A stretch of 64,000 nucleotides of DNA. Source: Promethearchaeota archaeon (GTDB lineage Archaea; Asgardarchaeota; Lokiarchaeia; Sigyniarchaeales; SOKP01). The DNA lies in NCBI GenBank assembly GCA_019057795.1, contig JAHLWS010000034.1:1-64000 (forward strand), in the 5' to 3' direction. The notes under the pieces were generated by a model. The model saw nothing but the letters and a program-made list of their open reading frames with translations. It did not search any database and was not told the DNA's origin. A program made the position numbers and the translations under genes. The stretch's first letter is position 1. Every line of letters starts with the position of its first letter. Of this stretch, positions 1 through 9,584 are shown one piece after another.

Positions 1-915
1 ATACGACATCATTCCACCGTGACCACCAGTTATACAGATGCCCATTCCAGCACAAACTAATCTAGGTCCGATTAACTTTCCTTTTTTAATTTTGTCCCTA
101 AGCTCAAGATCTAAATAAAATGGATCGCCCATTGTTCTCAAGGTTGTCACGCCCGCATTTAAAGCGTTGCTAGCGTTATTTTTCATCATATTACTAAGAA
201 TTTTTTTACCTAAGGGCGTTTTAAGTAATTTGATTAACTTTTCCAGCGTTTTATCGCTTAAATTCATCAGTTTCATTGGTTTTCCGCTTCCCGTTAAATG
301 ACAATGAGCGTTTATCAAACCTGGTAGAACATAGTCTCCTTTTAAGTCTATTTTTTTGTAATTTTCTGGAATCTTGATATCTTCTTCTTTTCCTACCCCA
401 ACAATTAAACCGGGCGTTTCACCATCTTTTACAACATTTTTAATTAACATTACTCCTTTATTAATTACCGAACTCTTAAGATTACCGTCAATTATATTAC
501 AATTGATAAGCGCTAGATTTACTTTAGGTTCTTTGTTTCTATATTTTAATCGTTTCATCCAACCTATTGTGAATAGTGTTAAAATAATATCAATAACACT
601 TCCAATAATAGCCATTGTCCAGTACCACACTACCGGCATCCAACTAGAATCCAAACGAGCAAGATTCAATGTTAAGTTGTACATCCCAAAACCGTAAATT
701 CCAAGAATATCTAAAATCCCTAATGGAATTCCTACAAAAGGGATAATCCACGGGAAAATGTTAAGTAATCCAATAATCGTATGTGCAAGAGCTCCTAACA
801 CTCCTTCCAACGTGCCGTATGTTATCCACGCAAATAAAGAAATTAGAATTGTTGAAAAAAGTAGAAATTCTATACACATATTTAAAAAATTTGATGATGC
901 CTTATTCTCGTTCAT
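1..915 (-). CDS. Membrane-anchored amidohydrolase (imidazolonepropionase-like), 3' end outside window
   Basis: The reading frame is open from an ATG at 915 to the window edge (305 codons), so the C-terminal part of the enzyme is missing. About the first 130 residues are strongly hydrophobic with several predicted membrane segments. From residue ~132 the sequence becomes a typical amidohydrolase: a small beta-sandwich start, then PGLINAHCHLTG with the metal-binding pair H204 and H206, then a TTLRTMGDP stretch and GGHGG near the edge. The family are metal-dependent hydrolases of the TIM-barrel amidohydrolase superfamily; the substrate cannot be told. Most relatives are soluble, so the N-terminal membrane domain is unusual. 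The divergent DUF362 gene starts 165 bases away. Confidence 0.8.
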   Translation of the reverse strand, partial: MNENKASSNFLNMCIEFLLFSTILISLFAWITYGTLEGVLGALAHTIIGLLNIFPWIIPFVGIPLGILDILGIYGFGMYNLTLNLARLDSSWMPVVWYWTMAIIGSVIDIILTLFTIGWMKRLKYRNKEPKVNLALINCNIIDGNLKSSVINKGVMLIKNVVKDGETPGLIVGVGKEEDIKIPENYKKIDLKGDYVLPGLINAHCHLTGSGKPMKLMNLSDKTLEKLIKLLKTPLGKKILSNMMKNNASNALNAGVTTLRTMGDPFYLDLELRDKIKKGKLIGPRLVCAGMGICITGGHGGMMSY

Positions 916-1080
916 AATTTTATGCCAATTATTATTACTTTTAAAATTTAGTGATTTAATTTTTAATAGATTAAAATTATTCCTTTAATATAAAAATAAT
1001 TTTAAATATTATCAAGAAGAAGTCTATAAATTAGAGATAGATTATCTTTTTACTAATTATTTAAAAGAGTACAAAATACC

Positions 1081-2286
1081 ATGTCAAATGAATCAATAGT
1101 ATATTGGGCATCTCCAATAGAAGTCGCTTCGTTAAGAAATACATCAAAGAATATGGTTACAAACAATTTAGTGAAAACAAGATTGATTTTGGATAAAATC
1201 CTAGATAATATAAGTCTTGGAGATAAAGTTGCTATAAAAGTTCATGTGGGAGAGGCACATAACACTCATTACTTGCGGCACGATTATGTGCGCGAAGTGA
1301 TTGAGGCTGTGAAATCAAAAGGGGGCATACCCTCCCTAATTGAAACTCATGGTTTAGGAAATAATGTTGAAAATATAGGAATTTGTGAGGATTATTCAAT
1401 CTGTATTGGTCACCGAAAGAATGCTACAGAACATCGTGAAATTGCCATGTTACATGGATATTTGGAATCAATAATCGGAGCTCCACTGAAATTTATTGAT
1501 GGCGAAAATGGTATCGAGAGAAGAGTTGTAAAAATAGATGGACTTAAATTTGAAGAAGTGTCTGTTGCTGAAGGTCTCTATAGTTACGATAAACTCGTAG
1601 TAATTTCTCACTTTAAAGGTCATCCTCAAGCGGGATTTGGCGGTGCTTTAAAGCAACTTGGGATAGGGTGTGTAACTAAACATAACAAGCATTTAGCTCA
1701 CTTTGAAAGTGGTTTAGTTGTTAACACTAAAAGATGCGACTTATCTAAATGTAATCAAGAATGCATAAGTTCATGTCCAGTACAAGCAATTAAGATTGAT
1801 GGTGATTCTGCTTTAATCGATGCTTCTCTCTGTTACGGCTGTTTTCAGTGTACCCAAAAATGCCCTGTTAAAAGAGCTATCAAAAGCCCAAGAATGAATA
1901 ATATCGGTGATTTTGTTGAACGCTTTATAGACAATGCCTTTGCAGTTATAAAGTCTTTTGGTCCAGAAATGGTACGCTATATCAACTTTGCCTTGGATAT
2001 TCCCCTTATGTGTGATTGCGTTCCAAATCCTGGTATGAATGTGGTTCCCGATCTGGGAATATTCGGTTCTTCTGATCCTGTAGCAATAGACAAAGCCTGT
2101 ATCGATGCAGAAATTAACGCTCCCGGTTTACCAATTTTAAAAGAAAATGGACAATGGACTGAACCTTTAGCTCGAGGTGTTGAGAAATTTAAAGCAACGA
2201 TGTCTTTAACTAATCCAAATCTACAATTTGATGCTGCACTCAAAAATAAAATAGGATCTACGGATTACAAGTTAATTCAGATTTGA
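1081..2286 (+). CDS. DUF362 domain protein with two 4Fe-4S motifs
   Basis: 401 residues. The N-terminal and C-terminal parts match the DUF362 family (KVHVGE near residue 55, FKGH near 180, GFGGALKQLG near 190, and a late SSDPVAIDKAC stretch). Between them is a ferredoxin-like insert. One cysteine group around residues 219-233 reads CX4CX3CX3CP. The second around 251-261 is a canonical CX2CX2CX3CP. DUF362 proteins are iron-sulfur proteins of uncertain redox function, so no substrate is assigned. The first cluster has atypical spacing and may bind a cluster differently. The ATG start is the first in frame; no strong ribosome-binding site is seen. Confidence 0.85.
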   Translation: MSNESIVYWASPIEVASLRNTSKNMVTNNLVKTRLILDKILDNISLGDKVAIKVHVGEAHNTHYLRHDYVREVIEAVKSKGGIPSLIETHGLGNNVENIGICEDYSICIGHRKNATEHREIAMLHGYLESIIGAPLKFIDGENGIERRVVKIDGLKFEEVSVAEGLYSYDKLVVISHFKGHPQAGFGGALKQLGIGCVTKHNKHLAHFESGLVVNTKRCDLSKCNQECISSCPVQAIKIDGDSALIDASLCYGCFQCTQKCPVKRAIKSPRMNNIGDFVERFIDNAFAVIKSFGPEMVRYINFALDIPLMCDCVPNPGMNVVPDLGIFGSSDPVAIDKACIDAEINAPGLPILKENGQWTEPLARGVEKFKATMSLTNPNLQFDAALKNKIGSTDYKLIQI

Positions 2287-2393
2287 TTTGAAAAAACTTT
2301 TAACTAACATAGCAGTAGATTATTATTATTAGAATAATTTGAATATTGTAGATACAAAATTATTTGAATGTGTACTCGTAGAGGTTAAAAATA

Positions 2394-2948
2394 ATGAGTA
2401 TTGAAAATGATATATCTGAAAAAAGATCTAAAGGTTATAACTTCGAAAATATATCTTTAAAAATTGCTTTAACCGCTATTACAGCAGCATTATATATTGT
2501 TTTAGGTTATGTATTTCAAGCCATTAGTTTTTTAGGTTTGCAATTTAGAGTTGCAGAATTAATTGTTGGAATGTGTATTATTTTCCCACTTGAAGGTTTA
2601 ATTGGCAATGTCATTGGTGTTTTTTTCGTTAATTTATCTTCACCATTAGGCCCAATTGATCTTATTAGCTGTATTGTAAATGTTCCTGCACTTTATTGTA
2701 TAATATATTTCAAGGATAAAAGAGGTTTAAAATTTCTAGGAGGAATTTTGTATGCTCTTATTATTTCTCTTTATGTTGCATTTGTTTTGAATTTTGTTCT
2801 GTCTTTGCCGATAATGCTTATGTTTATCCAAGTTCTAATTCCTGAAGTTATCTTAGCTACACTTGGGATTATATTATTTGAAAATATCAAAAGGGCATTA
2901 AATATAAATGATAAAATAAATAGAAAAAAAGAAGAAATTAGTTCTTAA
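2394..2948 (+). CDS. QueT-like substrate-binding membrane protein
   Basis: 184 residues with five or six hydrophobic helices. The segment FRVAELIVGM followed by FPLEGLIGNVIGVFFVN resembles the QueT family (COG4708), whose bacterial members are thought to take up queuosine precursors as S components of ECF transporters. No ECF ATPase or T component lies in this window. A GAGGT ribosome-binding site sits a few bases before the ATG. I see no preQ1-type riboswitch in the 107-base upstream gap. The family is fairly sure; the substrate is inferred from it only. Confidence 0.65.
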   Translation: MSIENDISEKRSKGYNFENISLKIALTAITAALYIVLGYVFQAISFLGLQFRVAELIVGMCIIFPLEGLIGNVIGVFFVNLSSPLGPIDLISCIVNVPALYCIIYFKDKRGLKFLGGILYALIISLYVAFVLNFVLSLPIMLMFIQVLIPEVILATLGIILFENIKRALNINDKINRKKEEISS

Positions 2949-2949
2949 A

Positions 2950-4233
2950 TTAAATTTCTCCAGTACTGATTTTTTCGATATCTTTCGGTAAATATTTCAA
3001 AATTGGTATTAAAAGCAATGAACAACTCAACGCCATTATAGACAAGATAAGATATCCTGGGCTGTATTGATTATTAAAATGCAAAAATAGCTGACCAAGT
3101 ATTAATAAACTTATGCTTCTACCAAATGTGTAAGCAAGATAGTTAAGAGAGTAAATAGTTGATCTAATTTGAGGAGGATTGGTCTCTCCAAGAGTAGCTT
3201 GCGTAAGTGGATCAATTCCTCCAAAAAGAAATGCGCCAATGTATATAATAGCAATAAAAATAAAGGCTACAATAAAATCAGTGGATATAAAGGTTAAAGA
3301 GTACGCGATAATATATAAGCTGGAACCACCAATAAGACAAATTAAAACAATTTTCATCCTCCCTTTTTTATCGGTTTGGCGTTTTTTATCGCCCATTTTG
3401 CCAAATAAGGGGCCACTAACAACCTGACTGCTAAAAACCAATATTAAAAAGATCGTGGCTAAACTTGAAGAAAGCCCAAAGTCGTTTTTAAGCATCGAAA
3501 TGAAAAATGAAGATATAGCACCAATAGAAATGAACATTACAAAGTTAAAAATTAATAAGCCAATCGTAGATTTAATTCTCCAGATTTTTTGTAGATCTTT
3601 TAATTTTATCTTATAACTTAAATCAATATCAATTTCTCCTGATTTTTTATTTAAATTATCCATTGCACCTCTTACTGGTTCTATAAGGAGAAATAATAAC
3701 CCCGTACAAAAAAATCCGCTTATCGAAATAATAAAAATAGGTACCTGCCAAGCGTAGTAATCGATTAAGAAACCCGATAACATCTGCCCTAGCCCATTTC
3801 CTAAAACATAAACCGCGCTTAAAACACCGAATTTTCTTCCTCGATTTTCGGGGTCTACTAAGTCTACAATTAAAGAAAATGTTAAAGGTAATGCAGCTCC
3901 AAAACCAATCGCTGTAAATAGTTGAAATATTAATAACGAATAGAAATCTGTGGCAAAAATAGTTAATAAAGTAAAAATTGACCACTCAATAGTAGCAACG
4001 ATTAACAAATTTTTGCGTTTAAATTTATCAGCTAAAACAGCCCAAATTAGCGAACTTAATGCTGCTACCATCAAGAACATTGAATTGATAACAGCAATTT
4101 GCTCTTCGCTGCTTAAATTTAAAGCAAGCGTAAGCTCTCTTGCCATAGGGGTTATAATACTGAATAAAGCTGACGAAAAGAAAGTCAATAGAATTAATAT
4201 CTTTGCTGAATAATTTTTCGTTAGAATCACCAA
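2950..4233 (-). CDS. Major facilitator superfamily transporter
   Basis: 427 residues with about 12 membrane helices. The loop after helix 2 carries ADKFKRK, the usual MFS motif A region. PENRGRKFG follows helix 4 and EPVRGAM follows helix 6, as in Spinster-like and related transporters. The substrate is unknown. It converges tail to tail with the QueT-like gene, with only one base between the stop codons. A second MFS protein in this window (18735-21017) shares the RGA element after helix 6 but has a very long tail. Confidence 0.85.
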   Translation of the reverse strand: MVILTKNYSAKILILLTFFSSALFSIITPMARELTLALNLSSEEQIAVINSMFLMVAALSSLIWAVLADKFKRKNLLIVATIEWSIFTLLTIFATDFYSLLIFQLFTAIGFGAALPLTFSLIVDLVDPENRGRKFGVLSAVYVLGNGLGQMLSGFLIDYYAWQVPIFIISISGFFCTGLLFLLIEPVRGAMDNLNKKSGEIDIDLSYKIKLKDLQKIWRIKSTIGLLIFNFVMFISIGAISSFFISMLKNDFGLSSSLATIFLILVFSSQVVSGPLFGKMGDKKRQTDKKGRMKIVLICLIGGSSLYIIAYSLTFISTDFIVAFIFIAIIYIGAFLFGGIDPLTQATLGETNPPQIRSTIYSLNYLAYTFGRSISLLILGQLFLHFNNQYSPGYLILSIMALSCSLLLIPILKYLPKDIEKISTGEI

Positions 4234-4312
4234 GTTAAAATATATCTTTAATAGTGATTATATCAAAGTTTTATTTAAGCCTTTAATTAATAAGGATTGA
4301 ATTTTATCTGAG

Positions 4313-5533
4313 TTGGGATTTATGTGGGTTAACGCTTGGGCATATATGAGGATGGATAAACAACAAAGATGGTGGAATTTTGAGTGGAACTTTGCCGATA
4401 CGGTTCAAAATCAAATAAATCTACCGGAAAAAGTTATAATTAAAGATGATACGTTAAGAGAAGGAGAAGAAACACCTGGGGCTTATTTCACAATAGAGCA
4501 GAAAATTGAAATTGCAAAACTTCTAGAAGAAATGGGCATTCCTGAAATTGAGGTGGGTTACGCCGCCGGTATCAAAGAACATGCTGACACTTTTAAAGCT
4601 CTAAAGAAGGAAGGCATTAAAATGAAATTGTCTTCGCACGCAAGATTGTATGTTGAGGACGTTCAGAAAGAAGTTGACGATATTTTGGCAGCAGAAGCAG
4701 ATCATGTAAACTTTTTGCTTGTCCCCAGTCCTGCCTTAAAGAATAAACATGAAATATTTAGTAGAATTACGGAAGGAATAGAATATGCTAAATCTCAAGG
4801 CGCTTACGTCGCGTTTGGCTCTGGTCGCGTCATTCCAAAGTATTGGGAAAAATTTGTTACCTTGGCTTTAGATGCTGGAGTTGATAGGATCGTTGTATAT
4901 GACGGAAATGGATGTGCAACTCCTTTAGCCTTCAAAGATGTTGTTCAATTTACTAAAAAAATAGTTGGAGATATACCTATCGAAGTACACACGCATAACG
5001 ACTTAGGATTAGCCGTTGCTACTACGCTTGCAGGAGTAGAAGGCGGAGCCGAAATTGTAGATGTTGTTTTTAACGGACTAGGCGATAGAGCGGGCAATGC
5101 TGCGACAGAAGAAGTAATTATGGCTCTCGAAATTCTCTATGGAATGGACTTAAATTTGAAACTAGATAAAATTATGGAGGTATCTCAACTTATTGAAAAG
5201 TACAGTAAAACTCCATTGCAAGCCCATAAAGCAATTGTAGGGAAGAATTGTTTTATACACGAGTCAGATCTACATGTAGAACAAATATTAATTGGTAATT
5301 GGACTACTTGGGAATTATACCAACCGTGGGTTGTTGGACAATCTCGAAAATTAATATTTGGTGCAACAACCTTACAAGATAGAGCTATAAAGGCAAAATT
5401 AAGAAAAATGGGATTAAACCCGAATAAAAACGATCTAGATGTTTTATTAGAAAAAATCCAAGAAAAAATAAAAATTCAAGATTATATCTCAGAAAAAGAG
5501 CTTGAAGAATTAGCGAAAAAAGTAATCAAATAA
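4313..5533 (+). CDS. HMGL-like acyltransferase (isopropylmalate/homocitrate synthase superfamily), copy 1
   Basis: Up to 406 residues. The TIM-barrel signature DDTLREGEETPG lies near residue 48, the metal-binding VHTHNDLGLAVATT near 226 and GKNCFIHESDLHVE near 320. These are hallmarks of the PF00682 family that condenses acetyl-CoA with 2-oxoacids (isopropylmalate, homocitrate, citramalate and Re-citrate synthases). The C-terminus is short and no LeuA regulatory domain is apparent. The frame opens at a TTG (4313), but ATGs at 4322, 4346 and 4352 are also possible; the 4346 or 4352 start fits the paralogue better. It is followed after two bases by a paralogue, so the two are almost certainly co-transcribed. 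Confidence 0.8.
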   Translation: MGFMWVNAWAYMRMDKQQRWWNFEWNFADTVQNQINLPEKVIIKDDTLREGEETPGAYFTIEQKIEIAKLLEEMGIPEIEVGYAAGIKEHADTFKALKKEGIKMKLSSHARLYVEDVQKEVDDILAAEADHVNFLLVPSPALKNKHEIFSRITEGIEYAKSQGAYVAFGSGRVIPKYWEKFVTLALDAGVDRIVVYDGNGCATPLAFKDVVQFTKKIVGDIPIEVHTHNDLGLAVATTLAGVEGGAEIVDVVFNGLGDRAGNAATEEVIMALEILYGMDLNLKLDKIMEVSQLIEKYSKTPLQAHKAIVGKNCFIHESDLHVEQILIGNWTTWELYQPWVVGQSRKLIFGATTLQDRAIKAKLRKMGLNPNKNDLDVLLEKIQEKIKIQDYISEKELEELAKKVIK

Positions 5534-5535
5534 TA

Positions 5536-6786
5536 TTGGTAAGTATCGTGAAAGAGAAAACTAAATGGTTCAATGAAAAGTGGTGGGTTTCGCCTTTAAA
5601 TTACGATCCTGAGGTAATTAAGCGTTTTAACTTTCTAAAACAAGTTTATGTTAGGGATTCGACAATTAGAGAAGGAGAAGAGACTCCTGGTGTTTATTAC
5701 ACCTTGGACGAAAAAATAAAAATTGTTGAGATGTTAGAAGAATTAGGCGTTGAGCACATAGATTGTGGGTACATTGGCCAAGTTCAAGATCAATGGGAAT
5801 TAGCTAATCAAATCAAGGAATTAGGAATGAAAATAAAAACATATTCTCATTTAAGCACAAACCCTTCACGATGGACAGATGAAATACATAAGTCTTTAGA
5901 AGCTAAGTTAGATTATATTGGTTTTGGCATAGTTTTGACTGAATGGCAACTTCAATTATTTACAGGAGATAACAACATAACACCCGATGTCATGATTAGT
6001 TTGATTCCTTCCGTGTTAAAAAGAATTAAAAGATTTGGAGGTGAAGCAATATTAGATTGTGTCGATGCTACTCGTTCAGACTTTTCAATTTTAAAAAAAG
6101 CAATAGAAAAAGGGGTAAAAAACGGCGCAAAAATGATAATGTTATATGATACCGTTGGAGCTTGTAATATTCCTGCTATTTCCTATATGTTTCAGCAGTT
6201 GAAACCTATTGTAAAAGAAATTCCTCTTGGAATTCATGTTCACGACGATTTTGGGTTAGGGACCGCATCTACAATCGCTGCTGTGGAACAAGGCGCGCAA
6301 TATATGGATCTAGTAGTTAATAAACTAGGAGACAGGGCGGGAAACACCTCTTTAGAAGAAGTAATAATATCTTTAGAAATGCTCTATGGTATAGATACTG
6401 GTATTGATTTATCTAAGCTATACAACCTGAGTAAACACATAGAAAAAGTCTCTGGAGTTCCTTTACCTTATAACAAACCCGTTGTAGGGAAAAACACGTT
6501 TTTACACGAAAGCGAGCTCCATGTCATGGGAGCGTTAGAAAAAGAAAAGTTTTGGATGTGCTTCACTCCATATAAACCAGAAATCGTAGGACAGAATGAA
6601 AAAATAATATTTGGTCCGACCACGCTCCATGGTGACGCTATAAGAATGAAATGTGAACAGCTAGGCTTTAAAAATTATGAAAAATTCATTAAAGAGATAT
6701 TGGATACGACTCATACTATTATTACAAAAAAAAAATACATAAATGAAAAAGAGTTAGAAGAATTAATACAGAAAATTATTAGATAA
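5536..6786 (+). CDS. HMGL-like acyltransferase (isopropylmalate/homocitrate synthase superfamily), copy 2
   Basis: Up to 416 residues and clearly paralogous to the gene just upstream. It shares RDSTIREGEETPG, a barrel motif IHVHDDFGLGTAST, GKNTFLHESELHV and a C-terminal VGQNEKIIFGPTTLHG. In the middle of the barrel it differs strongly from copy 1 (for example GFGIVLTEWQLQL against NFLLVPSPALKN), so substrates or roles may differ, or the two may form a heteromer. The frame opens at TTG 5536. A GTG at 5548 lies 7 bases after a GGT and is an equally good start. The exact reaction cannot be read from sequence. Confidence 0.8.
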   Translation: MVSIVKEKTKWFNEKWWVSPLNYDPEVIKRFNFLKQVYVRDSTIREGEETPGVYYTLDEKIKIVEMLEELGVEHIDCGYIGQVQDQWELANQIKELGMKIKTYSHLSTNPSRWTDEIHKSLEAKLDYIGFGIVLTEWQLQLFTGDNNITPDVMISLIPSVLKRIKRFGGEAILDCVDATRSDFSILKKAIEKGVKNGAKMIMLYDTVGACNIPAISYMFQQLKPIVKEIPLGIHVHDDFGLGTASTIAAVEQGAQYMDLVVNKLGDRAGNTSLEEVIISLEMLYGIDTGIDLSKLYNLSKHIEKVSGVPLPYNKPVVGKNTFLHESELHVMGALEKEKFWMCFTPYKPEIVGQNEKIIFGPTTLHGDAIRMKCEQLGFKNYEKFIKEILDTTHTIITKKKYINEKELEELIQKIIR

Positions 6787-6840
6787 TTTTGCTTTTCATA
6801 GTTATCAAAAAAGCTGTAAATATAATTCCAAGATTAGAGA

Positions 6841-8160
6841 GTGCTAAACATTAATCAGCAGACATTAAATGATTTAGTGAAATTATTATCCAAATTTGTG
6901 GAGAGAAAACCTGGTACTCTTTCTGGGAGTTACCGTAGCAACCCTCAGATTGTTCATTATTATTACGAAATTATTCGATATTGGAATAAAATAAATTATA
7001 TTTTAAAGCGAAGGCTTAATTCTACAAATAAACATCTCGTTTCTGGTAGTTCTGATATTGCTAAGTATTTAATTGCCATATATCGAATTGTATGGGAAAA
7101 GGAAAATACTTTAAAAATTGTAAAAGAACTCAATCTAACCAAACAACAATCGAAACTTCTTAATAACATTGAATTCTTTTCGTGGAAGCAAGCCTTAAAA
7201 GGAAAAAACAAGATCGAAAGATTAAGCTTAGAACTAGCAATTCCGTCTTTTTTAATTAATAAGTTATTACCTATAATAGGCTTTAGATCTATAAAAGAAA
7301 ATTTCGAACCTTTGAAAGATGTAGAAGGTAACGAGACATTAACATTTAGAACTAACGATTTATGGAGTGAGAAATCGAATCAAAATTCAATAGGTCTTAT
7401 TTTGAAAGATTTAGAAGAACACCATATTAGTGTTAAACAGGATATTCATTTTTCAAGATTGTTCCATACTAATTTAAAAGATAAAAAGAAAATCATATTA
7501 AGTAAATCGTATAAAGAAGGTAAACTCGTTATCCAAGACAAGGCATCTTTTACGGTCGTTCATTTATTACATCCTCATCCTAACGAGCTGATATGTGATA
7601 TGTGCGCGGCTCCTGGGATCAAAACAAGTATTATTGCCCAATTGTCTCAAAATCAAGCAAGGATTATAGCTAGCGATTTTAGCACATCCAGGTTGAATGT
7701 TATGAGACAAATTTCAAGAAATCTAAATGTATTAAATTCTCATTTGATAAATTCAGACAGTATTAAATTACCTGTCAGATTTACTAATTTTTTTGATAAA
7801 GTTTTGTTAGACGCACCTTGCACTGGAAGCGGGACGTTTTCTACGAACCCCGAGCTTAAATGGCGGCAGAATGAAGGATTTCTACATCAAAATGTTGTGC
7901 TCCAAGAGAAATTGCTTAAGAGTTCTATTGATTTATTGAAGCCTTCCGGCATTCTCGTTTATTCTACATGTAGTCTTTATCCAGAGGAAGGGGAGCTGCA
8001 AGTATTAAAAATCTTAAAGTATTTTAAGCCTATGGAGCTTCCAAAATGGTTTTCTCCTAGCTATAAAATTAAAAACCGACAAATTCCTGGTACTGGAAGA
8101 TTATTTCCTGCAATACACCAAACGAAAGGCTTTTTTATAGGAAAATTCAAAAAAAAGTAA
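6841..8160 (+). CDS. NOP2/Sun-family RNA cytosine-C5 methyltransferase
   Basis: 439 residues. An all-helical N-terminal part (about 1-140) looks like the NusB/RsmB-type domain. The C-terminal part is a Rossmann methyltransferase with SAM motif DMCAAPGIKTS (near 255), DAPCTGSGTF (near 325) and YSTCSLYPEEGE (near 375). The two cysteines in the PC and TC motifs are the catalytic pair of m5C RNA methyltransferases. Whether rRNA or tRNA is the target is unknown. The start is a GTG, with an AGAG just before it. It is 54 bases downstream of the second HMGL-like gene. Confidence 0.88.
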   Translation: MLNINQQTLNDLVKLLSKFVERKPGTLSGSYRSNPQIVHYYYEIIRYWNKINYILKRRLNSTNKHLVSGSSDIAKYLIAIYRIVWEKENTLKIVKELNLTKQQSKLLNNIEFFSWKQALKGKNKIERLSLELAIPSFLINKLLPIIGFRSIKENFEPLKDVEGNETLTFRTNDLWSEKSNQNSIGLILKDLEEHHISVKQDIHFSRLFHTNLKDKKKIILSKSYKEGKLVIQDKASFTVVHLLHPHPNELICDMCAAPGIKTSIIAQLSQNQARIIASDFSTSRLNVMRQISRNLNVLNSHLINSDSIKLPVRFTNFFDKVLLDAPCTGSGTFSTNPELKWRQNEGFLHQNVVLQEKLLKSSIDLLKPSGILVYSTCSLYPEEGELQVLKILKYFKPMELPKWFSPSYKIKNRQIPGTGRLFPAIHQTKGFFIGKFKKK

Positions 8161-8204
8161 TTATATTAATACTTGAATTATATTTTTCTAAAGAAGGATT
8201 TAAG

Positions 8205-9014
8205 ATGGCTCGATCTAAATTTTGGACCATAGGACAAATTGATGCAACGGGAGTAAGAGGCCCTCATGAAAAGGAATTTGAAGATATAAGCAACGCAAAT
8301 TATTCACTTTTCACGGATATTGATACGATTAAGCTCAAGAAGATAATAACGGAGGAAATTGGAGGAAAAATAGAAAATATCGGATTTGACGAAGATTGGA
8401 CGATTACTTTAGAAATGTTTCCCGAAGTAATTATTCATTTAGCTTATTCTTATTTTGGAGATGAATTTGGGGATGGTATTACGGCCGAATTTAAGTGTTA
8501 TTTTTCGGGAGAGCGAGTAACCTTAGTACCCGGTGAAGATAGCATAACTTATGTTGATATTATTTTTAATTTTATGGAAAGAATGATAAAAAATAAAGAA
8601 CCCTTTGAAAAATCTTACGATAAAAAAACTGAACTAATGCAAAAGGTATTAATCCAACGAAAAGAGCCCTTCAATTTATTAAAAGACGAGGATCAGAAAG
8701 ATTTAACGACTTTTTTAGGGGCCGAAGTCTGGAAAACGGGTAACGAATGGCGAATCAAAAAAGAAGTTTTTCCAGATATTTTTATAGAATTAGTTTATGA
8801 TATTCAAGAGGGGTTAGATATTTGCTATTCAGGTAAGGCACTGCATAAAAAAATCGGAAGTTATCACATGGAATTAGTAGGAATTTTCTTAATTAATCAT
8901 GTACTACGCTATATTACACTTAATAATCTCGAAAAGCAGTTACCTGATATTTGTTATATTATGTTTTCAAGATATTATTCTAAACAAAAAAATTGGACTC
9001 ATAGAAGAACTTAA
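8205..9014 (+). CDS. Unrecognised protein with an internally duplicated domain
   Basis: 269 residues, no family recognised with confidence (faintly reminiscent of DUF3786). Two halves align to each other. Residues ~45-130 contain W-TITLEMFPEVIIHLAY ... CYFSGERV ... VDIIFNFMERMI. Residues ~165-250 contain WRIKKEVFPDIFIELVY ... CYSGKALH ... VGIFLINHVLRYI. Each half therefore has an E-x-FP-x-(F/V)I-x-L-x-Y strand, a CY-(F)SG turn and an amphipathic helix. No catalytic motif or membrane segment is seen. A good AAGGA site precedes the ATG. It is convergent with the GTPase operon. Confidence 0.75.
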   Translation: MARSKFWTIGQIDATGVRGPHEKEFEDISNANYSLFTDIDTIKLKKIITEEIGGKIENIGFDEDWTITLEMFPEVIIHLAYSYFGDEFGDGITAEFKCYFSGERVTLVPGEDSITYVDIIFNFMERMIKNKEPFEKSYDKKTELMQKVLIQRKEPFNLLKDEDQKDLTTFLGAEVWKTGNEWRIKKEVFPDIFIELVYDIQEGLDICYSGKALHKKIGSYHMELVGIFLINHVLRYITLNNLEKQLPDICYIMFSRYYSKQKNWTHRRT

Positions 9015-9029
9015 GATATAAAAAAAAGA

Positions 9030-9584
9030 TTAGATAGTTGTCCATAATATAGTTCTACCTTGCTTACGAGCACGTTTTATTTTTTTAGAGCTTTCTAAAC
9101 CAGACATTACTTTCCAAATCTGTGAGTTGCTCAATTGGAAATACCTTCTTAGTTCCGGAGTTGACATTTCTGTACCGTTTAATAAATTTACAATTAACCT
9201 TTTAATTTCTTCAATTGTATCCTCGCTAGACTCAACCGGTGTATCGTTTTCATTTTCTAAAAGATCCATTTCATGGACAATCTTAGAAGCAATTTTATTA
9301 AGTTGTTTAATGTTGTTATCAATTCCACGAGGTTTCATGAACAAACAGGTTAATTCTAAATCTTTTGGAAACGCAACAATGTAAAAGTTATCGTATAAAA
9401 TAGCTCGTGGTTTTTTTCCTGCATTACCCCCTCGAAATGCTAAATAAAAATTCATAGCAAAATCTTCAAGGTTCATTAAATTAGTAGGTGCTCCATATTC
9501 TTTTTTCCACTTGAGAAATGGACCGTCTATCATATCAAACCCTATTAAAGCCGCACCAAAAAGCTCTTTTTCGTTAAAGTTCAA
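9030..9584 (-). CDS. Longin/roadblock-type domain fused to winged helix; GTPase partner
   Basis: 184 residues. The N-terminal ~100 residues (AALIGFDMIDGPFLKW ... FAMNFYLAFRGG ... AILYDNFYIVAFP) look like a small alpha/beta sensor of longin or roadblock type, the kind that binds small GTPases. The last ~65 residues (EEIKRLIVNLL ... ELRRYFQLSNSQIWKVMSGLE ... RTILWTTI) read as a winged helix-turn-helix with a basic wing. Its ATG overlaps the last 11 bases of the Arf-like GTPase gene, so the two are translationally coupled. I infer a GTPase-linked switch that reaches DNA or a protein partner. The fold assignment is from pattern only. Confidence 0.65.
   Translation of the reverse strand: MNFNEKELFGAALIGFDMIDGPFLKWKKEYGAPTNLMNLEDFAMNFYLAFRGGNAGKKPRAILYDNFYIVAFPKDLELTCLFMKPRGIDNNIKQLNKIASKIVHEMDLLENENDTPVESSEDTIEEIKRLIVNLLNGTEMSTPELRRYFQLSNSQIWKVMSGLESSKKIKRARKQGRTILWTTI

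Noticed and set aside
374..697. 107-codon plus-strand frame
   Set aside because: It lies wholly within the amidohydrolase on the other strand, which has clear family motifs.
2287..2393. preQ1-type riboswitch before the QueT-like gene
   Set aside because: No compact pseudoknot-like hairpin with the usual A-rich tail is visible in the 107 bases.
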